Shown here piece after piece: positions 14,109 to 26,074 of a DNA stretch of 64,000 bases. The stretch's first letter is position 1. The number at the start of each line of letters is the position of its first letter. Origin of the DNA: Bombyx mori (Eukaryota > Arthropoda > Insecta > Lepidoptera > Bombycidae); assembly GCF_030269925.1 (NCBI RefSeq), contig NC_085121.1, forward strand, positions 7,457,501 through 7,521,500, given 5' to 3'. The notes under the pieces are model-generated. The model saw only the letters and a list, made by a program, of their open reading frames with translations, searched no databases and was not told the DNA's origin. The position numbers and the translations under genes were made by a program.

Positions 14109-15482
14109 AAGAGAGCTCGTCTACGCAAACACATAATAAAACATTGATTACAGGAACGAATACCGTTATTGTACAATCATTTGATCTACGTTTGACTTTT
14201 CTCACCTAAGACACGGAAATGATCATTAATTTAAAGGGCAGTAATAGGTACTTAAGTGCTGGTAGTTCACTCGTTGACCCGAAAGTAACGCAACGGAACG
14301 AAAGCCCACCACGCGTAAGCGCTGAGCCTTGTACAGCATTAATAAAGGTAAGTGCGCCCGTGTCAGCTAATGCGTCGTTATGGGCCGTCCTGAAAAACTT
14401 CTCCTACACCCCTGAAATATTAACGTACAAACGAATAAGGCCCTTAAACGTAAATCACACGGTTCAATTTCTCAAAGCGCCAACCGCAGAATCCCGTTTA
14501 CAGTGGACTATGAAACGCTTCGAATTTAAGCAGTTTGTGAAAGAGCAACTAGAAGTAGACTTCAACATGTAAGAAATAAAGTACTTATTTGTATGGTTCA
14601 TACGTTTCGATTTCGAGAACAGCTTACAGCGTGGCCTGTCATGAAAACGCGTATATTCAGTGAAATTGCTGAATATTATCAACAAACAATTACACTTATG
14701 CCAAAGCTTAGTCAAATTGGAATAGTCATAAATCATTTTGATTATTCTAACATTTGCAGATGCCTCATATTATTTTAATCAGTATTTTGAGTCACACATT
14801 GAAATTAGAAATTTTAGAGCTTTATTAGGCTCACGCGGTGGATTTCACTTTGCTACTTTTTTCTACTGCTATTGATGTGTTACAGTTTGACGGATGAGAC
14901 AAGGGTTTGGCAAAACAATTAAGACCTCTATCTTATATCTCTAGGCGTCGAACAGCATTTAGTCTATGGGCCAGTAAATGGTGATCTTCGGCTACCTTCT
15001 AATTGAAAAAAAAATCGATACCTCCAATGATTATATGCACTACGAGCTCAACAGTACAAAGTACCGAATATTAGTTACATGAAAATAACATGAATGGGTC
15101 TTAGCAGTTCGAATTATTTTAATAGTCGATGCAACCTTTACAGTTGGAACTTATTATATGAATGTTTCTCAATTATATGTAATTTATTTATTTTATACAT
15201 ATAAATCAAAATGCAAGGTAGTTTAATAACCTAAAAGTACATATTATTATCCGCAACACGCTGCGTCAGAATGCGAATAATATATTAAATTGCAGTGACA
15301 GATTCTGATTAGTATTCCAAATATAAAATTCCTATTAATACATAAAAGATTGGCATGGCCTACCTGGATGGTTTCATCATAGGAATAAGTTTGACTTGTG
15401 GTCGTGCCGCTCATCTCACTAGCGCGAGCCTTGGAGCGGCGACCACACCTGTAAATTAATAAAGAACACTTCAAATACTTTA

Positions 15483-15726
15483 CTGGTGGTAGGACCACTT
15501 GTGAGTCCGCGCGGGTAGGTACCACTAACCTGCCTATTTCTGCCGTGAAGCAGTAATGCGTTTCGGTTTGAAGGGTGGGGCAGTCGTTGTAACTATACTT
15601 GAGACCTTAGAACTTATATTTCGAGGTGGGTGGCGCATTTACGTTGTAGGTGTCTATGGGCTCCAGTAACCACTTAACACCAGGTAGACCGTGAGATCGT
15701 CCACCCATTTAAGCATTAAAAAAAAA
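15483..15726 (+). mobile_element. BMC1-type LINE 3' end
   Basis: CTGGTGGTAGGACCACTTGT to GCATTAAAAAAAAA. Confidence 0.75.
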
Positions 15727-16225
15727 TCGATTTAACACAACAGCTATATTTAACAATAAAGGTCAATCAGAAGCCGAACTTCTTCTTCTTGTCCTTATCA
15801 CACATTGTGTGGGGTTGGCACATGATATTCTTCTCTTTTTAATTCAGACTTATCATACATTATCTAGGCACTAACACGCTTGTCTCGCATATCCACTTTT
15901 ACACAATTAATTCAAATATTTTTTAGAACGCCCCTCCTCACCAGACCACTATTCATATTCAGGGTTTTTTGGCCACATGATCACCTTTTCTTCTCTTCAC
16001 TTCAATTATTACGATAACTGATACTTATCGTAAGAATGCTTACGGTAGAACGGATTTACAAAGTGCGTGTACCAATTATTCATTATCCTACAGAGCAGGA
16101 AAACAATTTTAAGCATCGTTTACTTCCATACTGTCTTACCATTCATTGCTTCCATTTCTTTCCATAAAAACCATAAAGTTTTCCAATCCATCATTGTAAT
16201 CATAATCTATCATTGTATCACCAAA

Positions 16226-16234
16226 GAGAGCAAC
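16226..16234. repeat. Target-site duplication, left copy
   Basis: GAGAGCAAC, immediately before the GC-rich 5' end of the retrotransposon. The preceding AAA also matches if the last three A residues of the tail are counted. Confidence 0.85.
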
Positions 16235-16653
16235 CTCCCCCCCTTGGTGGAGCGACCTTGTCGCGGTGGGGGGGCTTGCGGGGAAGGACCAAACACAACA
16301 CGCCAATAACACCTGGCAGCCACAGGCATACCCTTCCCTTACCAACAGCTCCACGACCTGGAACTCAAAAGAGCTCCCTTGCAGAGGGACTTAGCGCCAG
16401 TCCCTCGGTCCGCAACCTGTCCCACCATGACAACGACCCCATTTCAGCGCTCATGGCAGTACGTCATTGGCTATGGACAGGCCGGAGGCTTGCCTTTACC
16501 GGCCGGCCACGACGAGGAAAAGTCTGTAAAGCCCGAGAGAGAACTCGTAAAACCCTGTGGACACCTGGCGACCTCCACAGTATGTAGCCTCTCCCCCGGA
16601 ATGGGCGTCACCCGAGGGAGCATATTTATATCGGCCTAACTCGTGGGAATTTT
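16235..16653 (+). promoter_or_regulatory. 5' UTR/internal promoter region of the retrotransposon
   Basis: About 420 bp, clearly richer in G+C than its surroundings, with C- and G-runs near the start. Elements of this group transcribe from an internal promoter in this position. No specific motif was confirmed. Confidence 0.45.
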
Positions 16654-17993
16654 ATGGATAGTGAAAATTTAAAAAACCCAACCCGTACTGATCTAATGAC
16701 GACCTCTGCTGACGATAAAACTGACAACCGAACTGCTACCACGACGACTATGGCATTCTTAACGGACGATGAAGATATCTACCATGATGTTTTCGATGAA
16801 AATTCATTTTTAGGAAACCCAATTTTAGATGCCATGAATCGCATAGTCTCACATGCAATGGCTATCTCTAAAAAGTTACCGGAAAACAAGAGCGTGACTA
16901 AAGCAAATAAACTTGAAGTGATAAAACATGCAGACTCTATCAAAAAACTAGCAGAAATGCTTATCACAAACATTAAAGAAAACCCTGATAACCTATCAAT
17001 CCCAATTCCAAGTCCACAGACTCTTAATAAAGAAGCAATGGTAGCCATCCAAAATACAATAAAAACAACCTTGAAAGAATACACAAATATCAATCCTAAT
17101 CAACTCAATCAAAAACAAACTTATGCAACCATAACCAATACTACAAATAAATCAAGTGAATTTCCTTCACTTAGAACGTCAGATAAACCCAAAAAATCTA
17201 ACCCCGCTTTACTTGTAACAATCAATGGCTCCACCAGTAAAGAGGAATCTAGAAAGATTTGGAGAGAGGAAATTTCCTTCCGAAAAGAAAAATATTTACC
17301 CACAAAAATTTCGCCAATTAAAGACAACAAACTTAAAATAGAATTCGAAACAAACGAACAACTTAACAATACTATCCATTTAATAAAACGATCCAAAAGT
17401 AATAAATTATCTGCAGAAAAAATTAATAAATTACAACCTATGTTCATACTTAAAGGAATTCCTAAAACTGTAGACTCCAAAGATTTAACCACTCTACTTA
17501 TAAATCAGAATAACTGTCTTGAACACCTTGACCCAAAAAATACAGAACCACACCTTAAACTCTGCTTCTTAAGAAGCAACAAAAATAATAATTTATACAA
17601 TGCTGTTTTCCGAGCCAGTCCGGAAATCTGGCAAAAGGTATTAGAAGCTGGACGAATTAACGTCGATCATTCCCGTGTCCATGCTGGAGAGCACGTGGCA
17701 ATTCTTCATTGCTTTAAGTGCCTCCAGTATGGAGGCACTTAAAGCAATGAAGAAAAAATAAATGCACTAGTGAGCAGCACAATTGCTCTCATTGTGCTTC
17801 AAGTCTGCATTCATATGAAAATTGCCCCCACAAAAGTGTTAAGTCAGTCGTTAAATGCTTCAGCTGCATCAAAAACAATACTAAATTCAACAAAAGTAAC
17901 CCCATAAATCACTCAGCTACGTCCAACCAATGCCCCATAAAACAAGCCATTGCGGCTAGAACCATCAATAACACAGATTATGGAACCAAGTAG
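16654..17993 (+). pseudogene. Retrotransposon ORF1 (gag-like), broken
   Basis: Open for 362 codons from ATG 16654 to an acquired TAA at 17740-17742. It is an acidic, threonine-rich N-terminus followed by a lysine-rich nucleic-acid-binding region, then the first cysteine knuckle (CFKCLQYG). The rest of the knuckle region (NCSHCASS, then ENCPH, then CFSC) continues in another frame from about 17772 to TAG 17991-17993. The break coincides exactly with a perfect 24-bp inverted repeat (17702-17754). ORF1 of this group is an RNA-binding chaperone that packages the element's RNA. As it stands the product would lack its knuckles. Confidence 0.8.
17702..17754. repeat. Perfect 24-bp inverted repeat with 5-bp loop
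   Basis: Arms 17702-17725 and 17731-17754 are exact reverse complements around AGTAT. The right arm breaks the ORF1 cysteine knuckle and supplies the stop codon, so it arose after the element was functional. Confidence 0.9.
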
Positions 17994-18871
17994 AACTAAT
18001 AGAAGAATTAACACAATAAACTGTTTGCAGCTAAACTTCAATCGAAATCATAAAGTATTAAATGAAGTTATTGGTCATGATAAATTAAAAGAGATAGATA
18101 TTATCTTTATAACTGAGCCTTATACGGGCAAATATTTATGTGCGAAGACTATACAAGGTTATACCCTATATCAAAATGTAAATAAAAAAGATAAAAAATC
18201 CAAATGCAAGACCGCTATTGCGATCAAATCTAACAAATTCAGTGCCACTCTAATTAATCCTACTACTACTGACAATCTCACGGTCATACAAGCCAGAGAT
18301 CTCTCTGGCATGAATATATACTTATATTCGGTTTATATAGAACCCAAGATAGATGTAGATAACACTTTAAATAAATTAAAAGGATTTTTAAGTCTTAACC
18401 CAAACGCAATACTTTTTAAGTCTTAACCCAAACGCAATACATATAGTCACAGGGGATTTCAATGCATGGAACACAATGTGGGGTTCTAGGCATTGTAGTC
18501 GCCGCGGTGATGATATTGTCAATATCATTATTGATTATGATTTAATTTTAGTTAATACTGGCGATGAATGTACATATTCTACTGTGGCCAATAATGCTAT
18601 TAGATCTTCGCATATAGATCTGACGATGATAAGCGACCACAGACACATCAGAATCACCGACTGGAAAATCAATCACGATATCACCACACTATCCGATCAC
18701 AAATCAATAACTTTCACTATAAATCTGGACAAAAATAGACAACTCACTAAAAATCTTAAAAACTCCACATGGAGATATAATACAAGCAAACCCAACTTTT
18801 GGACAGCTGATAAGAGGCAAAAGTTTAAATTAGAATTAAATAGATATATAAGTCGGAATAAAAATAAATAA
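17980..18871 (+). pseudogene. Retrotransposon ORF2, 5' part (apurinic-type endonuclease), frameshifted
   Basis: ATG 17980 overlaps the ORF1 stop by 14 nt, a common arrangement in these elements. The frame gives an R1-like endonuclease start (NCLQLNFNRN, then ITEPY). It then runs out because of a 28-bp tandem duplication (18385-18440). In the next frame the endonuclease continues with VTGDFNAWN (metal and catalytic residues), SSHIDLT and LSDHKS, the conserved SDH near its C-terminus, to TAA 18869-18871. A third frame change between about 18865 and 18897 separates it from the RT. The enzyme would nick target DNA for target-primed reverse transcription; here it cannot be made in one piece. Confidence 0.85.
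18385..18440. repeat. 28-bp perfect tandem duplication
   Basis: 18385-18412 is repeated exactly at 18413-18440. 28 is not a multiple of 3, and the duplication is the sole cause of the first frameshift in the endonuclease. Confidence 0.92.
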
Positions 18872-19004
18872 CATATTATGCATGAACAAAACATAATTAG
18901 ATAATTATATAAATGAATTTATAAAAAGTATTAACAACACATGTCAAAAGACCTTACCGCGGTCTTCTGGTCGGCCATCGAAACCACACTGGTGGACTGA
19001 TGAG

Positions 19005-21728
19005 TTGGAAATTTTGAAAAAGAAGGTCATACAGAATCATCACAAATTATCGAAAGCGGCACGTCGCGGAAATCCTATAGAAGAGCTTATAAAAGAAAAA
19101 TTAGAAATAAAAGAACATTATGTTAAAGCAATACAAGAAGCTTCAACAAAGAGCTTTAAAGAATTCTGCAATATGCAAGAGAAAGAGAATGTTTGGTCGG
19201 TCACGAATCGTATTATACGAACGAAACCAGTTGCGCAGCCTCCTTCTACACTCAAAAAATCGAATGGTGAGTACACGCGTGATGTGGATGAAGCAGCGCA
19301 ATACTTTGTAAATGGACTTTTCCCCACTGACACAGAGGACAATGAAATTCAACGAAGTATACGCGCTAGAATGTACTTGCCCCCGAATACGCAAAATGAA
19401 CCACTTTTCAACACAACAGAGATTATTGAAACTCTTAAAACTTTCAATTCAAAGAAAGCGCCAGGATATGACGGCCTCACAGCGGACATATGTCTGGTTG
19501 CTACCGAATCATATCCAGAAATAGTAACAAATATCTTAAATCAGGCACTTATTCTTGAATATTTCCCAAAACCTTGGAAAAGGGCAATAGCCAAAATCAT
19601 TCCCAAACCAGGAAAAGAAACTTATGATACTTTAACATCTTTCCGACCGATCGGTCTGATACCAGTTTTCGGCAAGCTTTACGAAAAACTGTTGATAAAT
19701 AGATTAAACCATCACATGTATACTAACCAGATTGATAACGAAAAACAGTACGGTTTTAAGCTTCAGAAATCGACAGTTATGGCTGTAAATAAAGCCATCA
19801 AGATTGTAAGAGAGGCCAAGGATGCTGGACAACAAGTGGCAATAGTGTCACTCGACATAAGAGGCGCATTCGACAATGCTTGGTGGCCATCAATATTTTG
19901 TCAGTTGAAACGAATCAAATGTCCCAGAAATATATATGGTATTCTCCTAAGTTACACAGAAGAGCGCGAAGTAGTGGTCAGGTTATCAGACGTTGAATCC
20001 ACAAGAGCAATGTCACGAGGCTGCATTCAAGGATCTGTCTGTGGCCCACCTATGTGGAATCTCATAATGGATGATTTGTTATCAATCCCCTTACCAGACG
20101 AGACATATTTACAAGCATATGCTGATGATGTGCTTCTTATCTCAGCTCATAAAAATATTCAATCCCTAGAGGATAATATCAATAGAACTATCAATAAAAT
20201 TCTGAAATGGGGAAATGTCAATAAGTTAACCTTTAGTCCCAAAAAAACACAACTGATTGCGTTTACAAATAAAGCAAAAAATATACAGATCCAATTGAAT
20301 GACAAATATCTCAAGCATGTAAATAATATTAAATATCTTGGCATAAACATAGATTCAAAGTTAACCTTTACTAATCATGTAAAATACATCATTGAAAAAA
20401 CCAAAAAGCTTTTTAATAAATTAAAGATATATGTTCGTCCCACCTGGGGAATTCATCCTGAAAATGTCAGAACCATTTACCAACAGGTCATTGTACCGAT
20501 CTTGTCATATGGAGCGTCCATCTGGGAACCAGCTTTAAAAAACAAATACATACAAAAACAACTCTTATCACATCAGAGAAGGTTTTGTATTAAAATTATT
20601 CGCAGTTTTCGTACCATTAATACACCACTTTCAATAGTCTTATCCCAGCTTCCACCACTTCCCATGCAAATTAAAACCATAGCAAACAATGAAAAAACTA
20701 AACTAAATGAATCTTCTCCGTATCTACCAGATGATATAACCTTAGAAACCCCTGCACATCCTAGAATGAGATTACACCCTGTTAACCGAAAGCCTGTTAA
20801 ACACTACATAGCTAATGACCAAAACGAACTTGAAGAAGTATTCTTACGACATACAGAAATTATATACTACCTGTATACAGATGGCAGCAAGTCTGATGAT
20901 AATGTCGGTGCTGCTGTTGTGATACAGGATTCGCAAAATATAATTCATAAAAAATTAATTAAACTACACAGCTCATGCTCAGTCTACCAAGCTGAGCAAT
21001 TGGCAATAGCTACAGCTTGCAAGTGGGTAAGAGATCAACGAGTAAGTGCATTCGTTGTCACTGACTCACTTTCCACGTTACAAGGCTTATGCAATAGCAA
21101 CACATTTAATCCACATGCAGTCATGACTCTAAAATGCATCCACGAAATAGAAAGGAATGGACAACAAATTAAATTCGTATGGGTAAAAGCTCACAATGAC
21201 ATACCTGGTAATGAGCTGGCGGATATAACAGCAAAAGAGGCTGCTGGATCACCAACAAATACTAATTATGCCAAATTCCCAATAAGCTTTGTAAAAGAAA
21301 TAAATCAAAAGTCACTTACTAAAGAAATTACTAATCTGTATAATGAAGTAGATAATTGTAAATACACCAAGCAGATATTTCCAGATTATACATCCTTAAA
21401 GAAATTTATAGATAAAGTTCCACCAAATTTCGCTGTAACACAATTTCTCTCAGGACATGGTTACCATAAAGCATACTTACACAGATTTCGTATAACACAA
21501 GACCCTTTTTGTCCCTGCGATTCAAACACCATACAAACGATGGAACATTTATTATATCATTGTCCAAAATATTTTAATACAAGGTATGAATTTGAGACTA
21601 TATGTCGAATAAATAACATAGACTTTAAAGATTGCAATGAAATTACAAAAAAAGAGGAAACATTGAATAAATTTATGATACATTTAAATGAAATTATTTA
21701 TAGCCTCAAAAAATTTAATAACACTTAA
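19005..21728 (+). CDS. Retrotransposon ORF2, 3' part: reverse transcriptase and RNase H
   Basis: 907 codons open, but part of a broken ORF2; the frame is open from about 18897, so ATG 19005 is only an internal methionine. Seen: RT fingers (FRPIGLIPVFGKLYEKLL), motif A LDIRGAFDNAW with aspartate about residue 284, motif B GCIQGSVCGPPMW, and motif C YADD at about 372-375, both catalytic aspartates present. RNase H follows from about 623: YTDGSK (D626), QAEQLAI, VVTDSLS and NELADITAK, so the DEDD set is complete. The C-terminal knuckle CPCD...MEHLLYHC follows. RT and RNase H would copy the RNA and remove the template strand. Integrity of this half points to a recent insertion. Confidence 0.93.
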   Translation: MEILKKKVIQNHHKLSKAARRGNPIEELIKEKLEIKEHYVKAIQEASTKSFKEFCNMQEKENVWSVTNRIIRTKPVAQPPSTLKKSNGEYTRDVDEAAQYFVNGLFPTDTEDNEIQRSIRARMYLPPNTQNEPLFNTTEIIETLKTFNSKKAPGYDGLTADICLVATESYPEIVTNILNQALILEYFPKPWKRAIAKIIPKPGKETYDTLTSFRPIGLIPVFGKLYEKLLINRLNHHMYTNQIDNEKQYGFKLQKSTVMAVNKAIKIVREAKDAGQQVAIVSLDIRGAFDNAWWPSIFCQLKRIKCPRNIYGILLSYTEEREVVVRLSDVESTRAMSRGCIQGSVCGPPMWNLIMDDLLSIPLPDETYLQAYADDVLLISAHKNIQSLEDNINRTINKILKWGNVNKLTFSPKKTQLIAFTNKAKNIQIQLNDKYLKHVNNIKYLGINIDSKLTFTNHVKYIIEKTKKLFNKLKIYVRPTWGIHPENVRTIYQQVIVPILSYGASIWEPALKNKYIQKQLLSHQRRFCIKIIRSFRTINTPLSIVLSQLPPLPMQIKTIANNEKTKLNESSPYLPDDITLETPAHPRMRLHPVNRKPVKHYIANDQNELEEVFLRHTEIIYYLYTDGSKSDDNVGAAVVIQDSQNIIHKKLIKLHSSCSVYQAEQLAIATACKWVRDQRVSAFVVTDSLSTLQGLCNSNTFNPHAVMTLKCIHEIERNGQQIKFVWVKAHNDIPGNELADITAKEAAGSPTNTNYAKFPISFVKEINQKSLTKEITNLYNEVDNCKYTKQIFPDYTSLKKFIDKVPPNFAVTQFLSGHGYHKAYLHRFRITQDPFCPCDSNTIQTMEHLLYHCPKYFNTRYEFETICRINNIDFKDCNEITKKEETLNKFMIHLNEIIYSLKKFNNT

Positions 21729-22017
21729 ATATAATTTAATGCACTGTGTTTTACATTTCTATTTACACTTTTACAAAACATTATATTAACCACTTACAAA
21801 TTTACATGACATCTTAGTTTCGTACATTTACATATAAAGTTATATATTATATTTATATACTGTCTACTCAAAAACCCCCTTAAATTATTTTACCTCTCAT
21901 AATAATTATATTCTAATATTGAAATACCTATGCATCTTGTTAAATTTCGAAGTAGTCAATAGCGTCGAAATTTAATAAAAGTATCTATTAGCTTTAACAA
22001 AAAAAAAAAAAAAAAAA

Positions 22018-22026
22018 GAGAGCAAC
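22018..22026. repeat. Target-site duplication, right copy
   Basis: GAGAGCAAC directly after the poly(A) tail, identical to 16226-16234. Confidence 0.85.
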
Positions 22027-23229
22027 ATAATTAAAACGTTTTAATATTGCACACATACATAGACACATGTAAATTCTAATTTCAATAACGAACTCCGATA
22101 CCGGAGACCAAGTGAAACTTAGAAAAACATTGACGCGTCTGTTTTATATCTTCTCTGAAGGAATACCGCGTGCTGTTGCTGTCACAGAATTCCTCTCGTA
22201 TTGAGGTAACAGCGCTTTTTACGGCTTAATTAGTAACATCTCGAGGCGCAGGCCCGTCGGAACGACTATCACCCGGAAACACGTACATTTTATTATGGAA
22301 CGAAATTAACTAGAAGCTTTAAAACTCGGCAGAACTGAAAAGTCATTACATCAAAGTTAACGGTCTCTGCGTTGAAAGGATTTTTAGTCATGTTTTTTTT
22401 TAATCAATTTCAAGACAAGGTATTTAATTTCATTCAGCCATTATATAAAGCAGATAGAAGAATTAAAAGTACCAAGAAACAATTGTCCAAATCAAAGGCC
22501 TTTTTCTTTGCCACAATAGGTAGACGAGCTAATCGCTAGCCCTGGTGGTAAGTGGTCGTAGTTACTCATAGATGAGAAGACCGCTGCCTGCGACCGACTC
22601 CGGTCAAGCCTTGTTATAAGAAATATCCTTGAGGTATATATTACATTACTTTAAATAACTCTACATTTATGCCTCTTTTTTAAATGAAATGTCAGAGTGA
22701 TTCCCAACATTGCGTAATGATCTATACCATTAAACGTCCTTAGTTCAGTAAGTACGTAACGTCTATGAATGGAATAAGTTTCTCTGCAATAGTCTGCCTA
22801 GAACGTTGCTCAAGCTACGACTTAAAATTATTCGAAGAAAATTACCTTATTACTTAATTTGAAAGCAGTAGGAATTCACATAATTTTATCAGTATTGATA
22901 AAATAACTCAGGTTAATGTGACGTTTGAGATAACAAGATTGTATTTATTAGCTGGGACTCGAAGCGTTCACTTTGCAATTCGAACTATAGTTATCCAAGA
23001 GGACTCGGTAATTAAGCAACACGTGTAAGCAACCAATTGTCTACCCGAATGTGCTATGAAACTTCATTACTTTCCTTATTCTACCTTTATCTCATACTTA
23101 TTTTTCTTAACAAAAATCACGTTTATTAATCTTTTTTTTTATATTGTACCAAATGTGCTCTTATCTTAGTTTGCTGGAAGAAAACTAAGGATTAAGTTCG
23201 CCTTAAACATTTTATTTACATGCTATTTT

Positions 23230-23465
23230 CTGTGTGGTTACTTTCTGGCTTGATGTTGTCGGCCTAGAATAGCAACATCCCATCTCATCCCGCGGGTGTC
23301 GTAAAAGGCCGGGATTCACCGAAGAATGGGCTGCAGGGTTCCTTGTAGGGCGGGATAGCCGGTCTGCAAAACAACTGAGACCTCAGAAGTTGTTGTGTCC
23401 ATGGACTCCGGCAATTACATAACACTAGGTGGGTTATGATCTCGTTCACCCATCTACGCATTATT
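23230..23465 (+). repeat. Diverged LINE-derived tail
   Basis: CCCGCGGGTGTCGTAAAAGG is a recognisable lepidopteran LINE phrase, followed by a decayed BMC1-like end (GAGACCTCAGAAG ... CTCGTTCACCCATCTA). Confidence 0.45.
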
Positions 23466-25160
23466 TTTATCTTTTACTGTCCAAATTTTAATCATGCATA
23501 TTTTTTATGCACAATTTTTTTTTATAAATTATTAATGTACTATTTTTAATGTTAAAATAGATTTCAGTAAAAAAACTTTCAATCATATTTAGAAAGGCAA
23601 GTAAACTAGAATTCTTTTACAGTAACAGAAGTCTTACTTTATTCGGTTTATTTAAATGTAGATGTCTTATCCTAAAACGTTTTATCATTGCTTTCTATGA
23701 AAAAAATCCTAAGGCCTTTATCATCGATCGGTCGCTTGAAATTCGCGTCACGGAGGCTGCAAGCCTACTGCGCCGTCGCCATGACAACGCGCACCAAACG
23801 ACCATACCGCCAAAATAGTATAATTTATAAACTTTAAAACTTTGGAATTCGGGAAATGAAAGCTGTGTCCTTTGCTGCGGGAGTAAGGTTAAAATTTGTA
23901 AAACGCATTGCCCCGGGATGAGTCGGAATATTCGTTCTACTGGTTGTATTTTGATGATAAAATATTGCTCTCTCTTGTTACTCTCAACGAAAGAGAGTTA
24001 TTAACAAATACTTAGTGTTAAGATTATTTACGGTTATACCTTTGTAAAATTTAAATGTACTACCTCGTTCACTAAAACCTAGTCTGGTATTTGTTTTTTT
24101 TTTTTTTTTCAAAGTCTAATTCACTGTCTGAAACAGACCACATATTCTTTGCCTTATATAAAAAAACATAAAAGTGGTGTTAAAGAGATTATTATTACTA
24201 CTTTTGTCTTTGTTGCTGATTTGCCATTAGTACGTTGTTGATCCAATTGAGTAGTATGTATAATTGTTCGCACTTCAGACTTCAGATTACCGGCACATAC
24301 CCGTCAACATAAGTATGTTAGATAGCTTAAATTAGTTTCAACACAAAGCGCATTTAGTCCGAAGATTTAAGTTTGATGATGCTATGGTAATTAAATAAAA
24401 ATCACAATAAATTTCATAATACCCTAAGACTCATTTGGTTTTATCTGGTTTGTAATTTTGAACTTGTTCAAACAGAATATTTAATATTTTATTTTACTGT
24501 TTGCATAAATTGACGTATACAGTACAAAAATAGTTCCTCTAAAGATCTTTTAGTATGAAAGCTTACGAATGTTCGTTGATTAAAAATTTGATTTTACTTA
24601 CAGCTAAACACAAAAATTAAATATGTAAACTTTATACAATTTACATCAGAACATGCGTGCGCGCCCCTATACTTACCCTCGAAACTGTTGAACTATAAAT
24701 AGCTACCGGGATGAGACTCACCGATCTTCCTGCTCTGTTGTTGTGGGATTGTTTACCACATAAGCGGTTTTTGACCCTAAACTACGCATAGGGTAATGAC
24801 CCTGATTCTTAGAACAATAAATACATTACGTATGCTTATGTTTGTTTAGTTGCTTTGCGTAATATTAAGCTAAGATTTTAAATGTTTATTTTTTTGTGCA
24901 GCTCCGTGGTTTTGTAGGAAAATAAACGAAGAACATAAATCATAATAGTTAAAGCTAATTTTTCGACTAAATCTCGCATATTGTTATTGTCACTATATTA
25001 TTTTTGATCTTTCGAATACTTTGTATTTTTCGTGGCCACGGATTCGACATTACTTAAAAGCGTAACAGTAGTTTTTATTCAATTTAATTCTGGCTAAAAC
25101 CGAAGAATCTACTAGAAATTATAATTATAATTACTTGACTGGTAATTTCAATATACAATT

Positions 25161-25567
25161 AAAAAAGACGTGTGGCACTCGGGGACTGCCGCGGTAAAGC
25201 TATTGCAAAGCGTTTTTTATCAACTTATGCAATTACAATTAGACAATAATAATTTAATATTAAAACAATAATAAAAATAAGACCACGCTATATTTATAAA
25301 CATTAACAAAAGCAAAACTATAACTGTACCCTTCACACTCATAAGCTAGTCCGCGTGAGAGAGAGATGGGCAGATTTTTCATGATGCTCATGCAGTGCGA
25401 TGTCACGCCGCACGCTTATTCACAAACACTACACCAGCGCAACGTGTGAATATATTGAACGCGAGCTACATAGTACGCGTAGTGGGGGTGTCAGGTTATT
25501 TTCGTTACGGAATTTCTTGATTCAGTCGCCGCGCTCAATGCCTGTGATAGAAGCTATGCAATAGCTT
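25161..25567 (+). repeat. Dispersed ~407-bp repeat, copy 1
   Basis: It starts GACGTGTGGCACTCGGGGAC and ends ATAGAAGCTATGCAATAGCT. It matches 62123-62529 along nearly its whole length in inverted orientation. No ORF conserved in both copies was found. The GC-rich core (25330-25550) contrasts with the AT-rich flanks. Confidence 0.7.
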
Positions 25568-26074
25568 AAAAATACCGAACATTTTAGTAAGGTACAAAGA
25601 AATCAAAATTGCCTAACGTTCTCGTCATCATAAAAACAATATTAATGAACGGTAGCAAAAGGAAAGTATTTCATGCATTAAAAATTGTCATATACCTATT
25701 AAGTACATTGGAGTTTTTCAGAATACGATGTAAACACATAAATACTATGGAGTTTCAGGGTTTTAATTTTGTTTATGTTTCACAATACGAGTCTACTTTG
25801 GCGAACTGTAATTTGCAAGGTAGCTTTGCGTGTCAGCACGCGGAGGCACGTGACATGAAGAAGGACTCGACATAAATTAGGTATTTGTACTTGACAAAAC
25901 AGTAAAATAAACCACAAACGACAAAGTATGGTTATGTATGTATATGTCTAGGCTCGACGTAGTGAAATTGAAGTTGTTTTTTTGACCTGATTGGAAAAAT
26001 GATGAATCGTTATCGGGCGATGCGGTTATAGCAAGATTAACATATGCCTTTTTTTTGAGTTTCGTACACTACAC

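Larger units (their letters stand above)
12785..16225. other. Gene-free DNA before the retrotransposon
   Basis: Two BMC1 tails. 13060-13560 is somewhat GC-richer and unexplained. A 117-codon plus-strand frame at 14219-14572 has a consensus donor (AAAG|GTAAGTG) inside it but no recognisable similarity. Nothing else. Confidence 0.4.
16235..22017 (+). mobile_element. Full-length non-LTR retrotransposon (R1/I-group, with RNase H)
   Basis: About 5.8 kb: a GC-rich 5' UTR of some 420 bp, ORF1 (gag-like with cysteine knuckles), ORF2 overlapping it (endonuclease, RT, RNase H, C-terminal CxC...HxxxxC knuckle), a 3' UTR and 19 A residues (21999-22017). The same 9 bp GAGAGCAAC (12 bp if AAA is counted) stands directly before (16226-16234) and after (22018-22026) the element, so both ends are defined. 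It lies outside any gene I recognise. The RNase H and the EPY-type endonuclease place it in the R1/I/LOA group; the clade needs a tree. It does not look site-specific. Confidence 0.9.

Noticed and set aside
14219..14572. 117-codon plus-strand frame as a protein-coding gene
   Set aside because: No recognisable domain and no supporting neighbour exons. A frame of this length is expected by chance in 64 kb.
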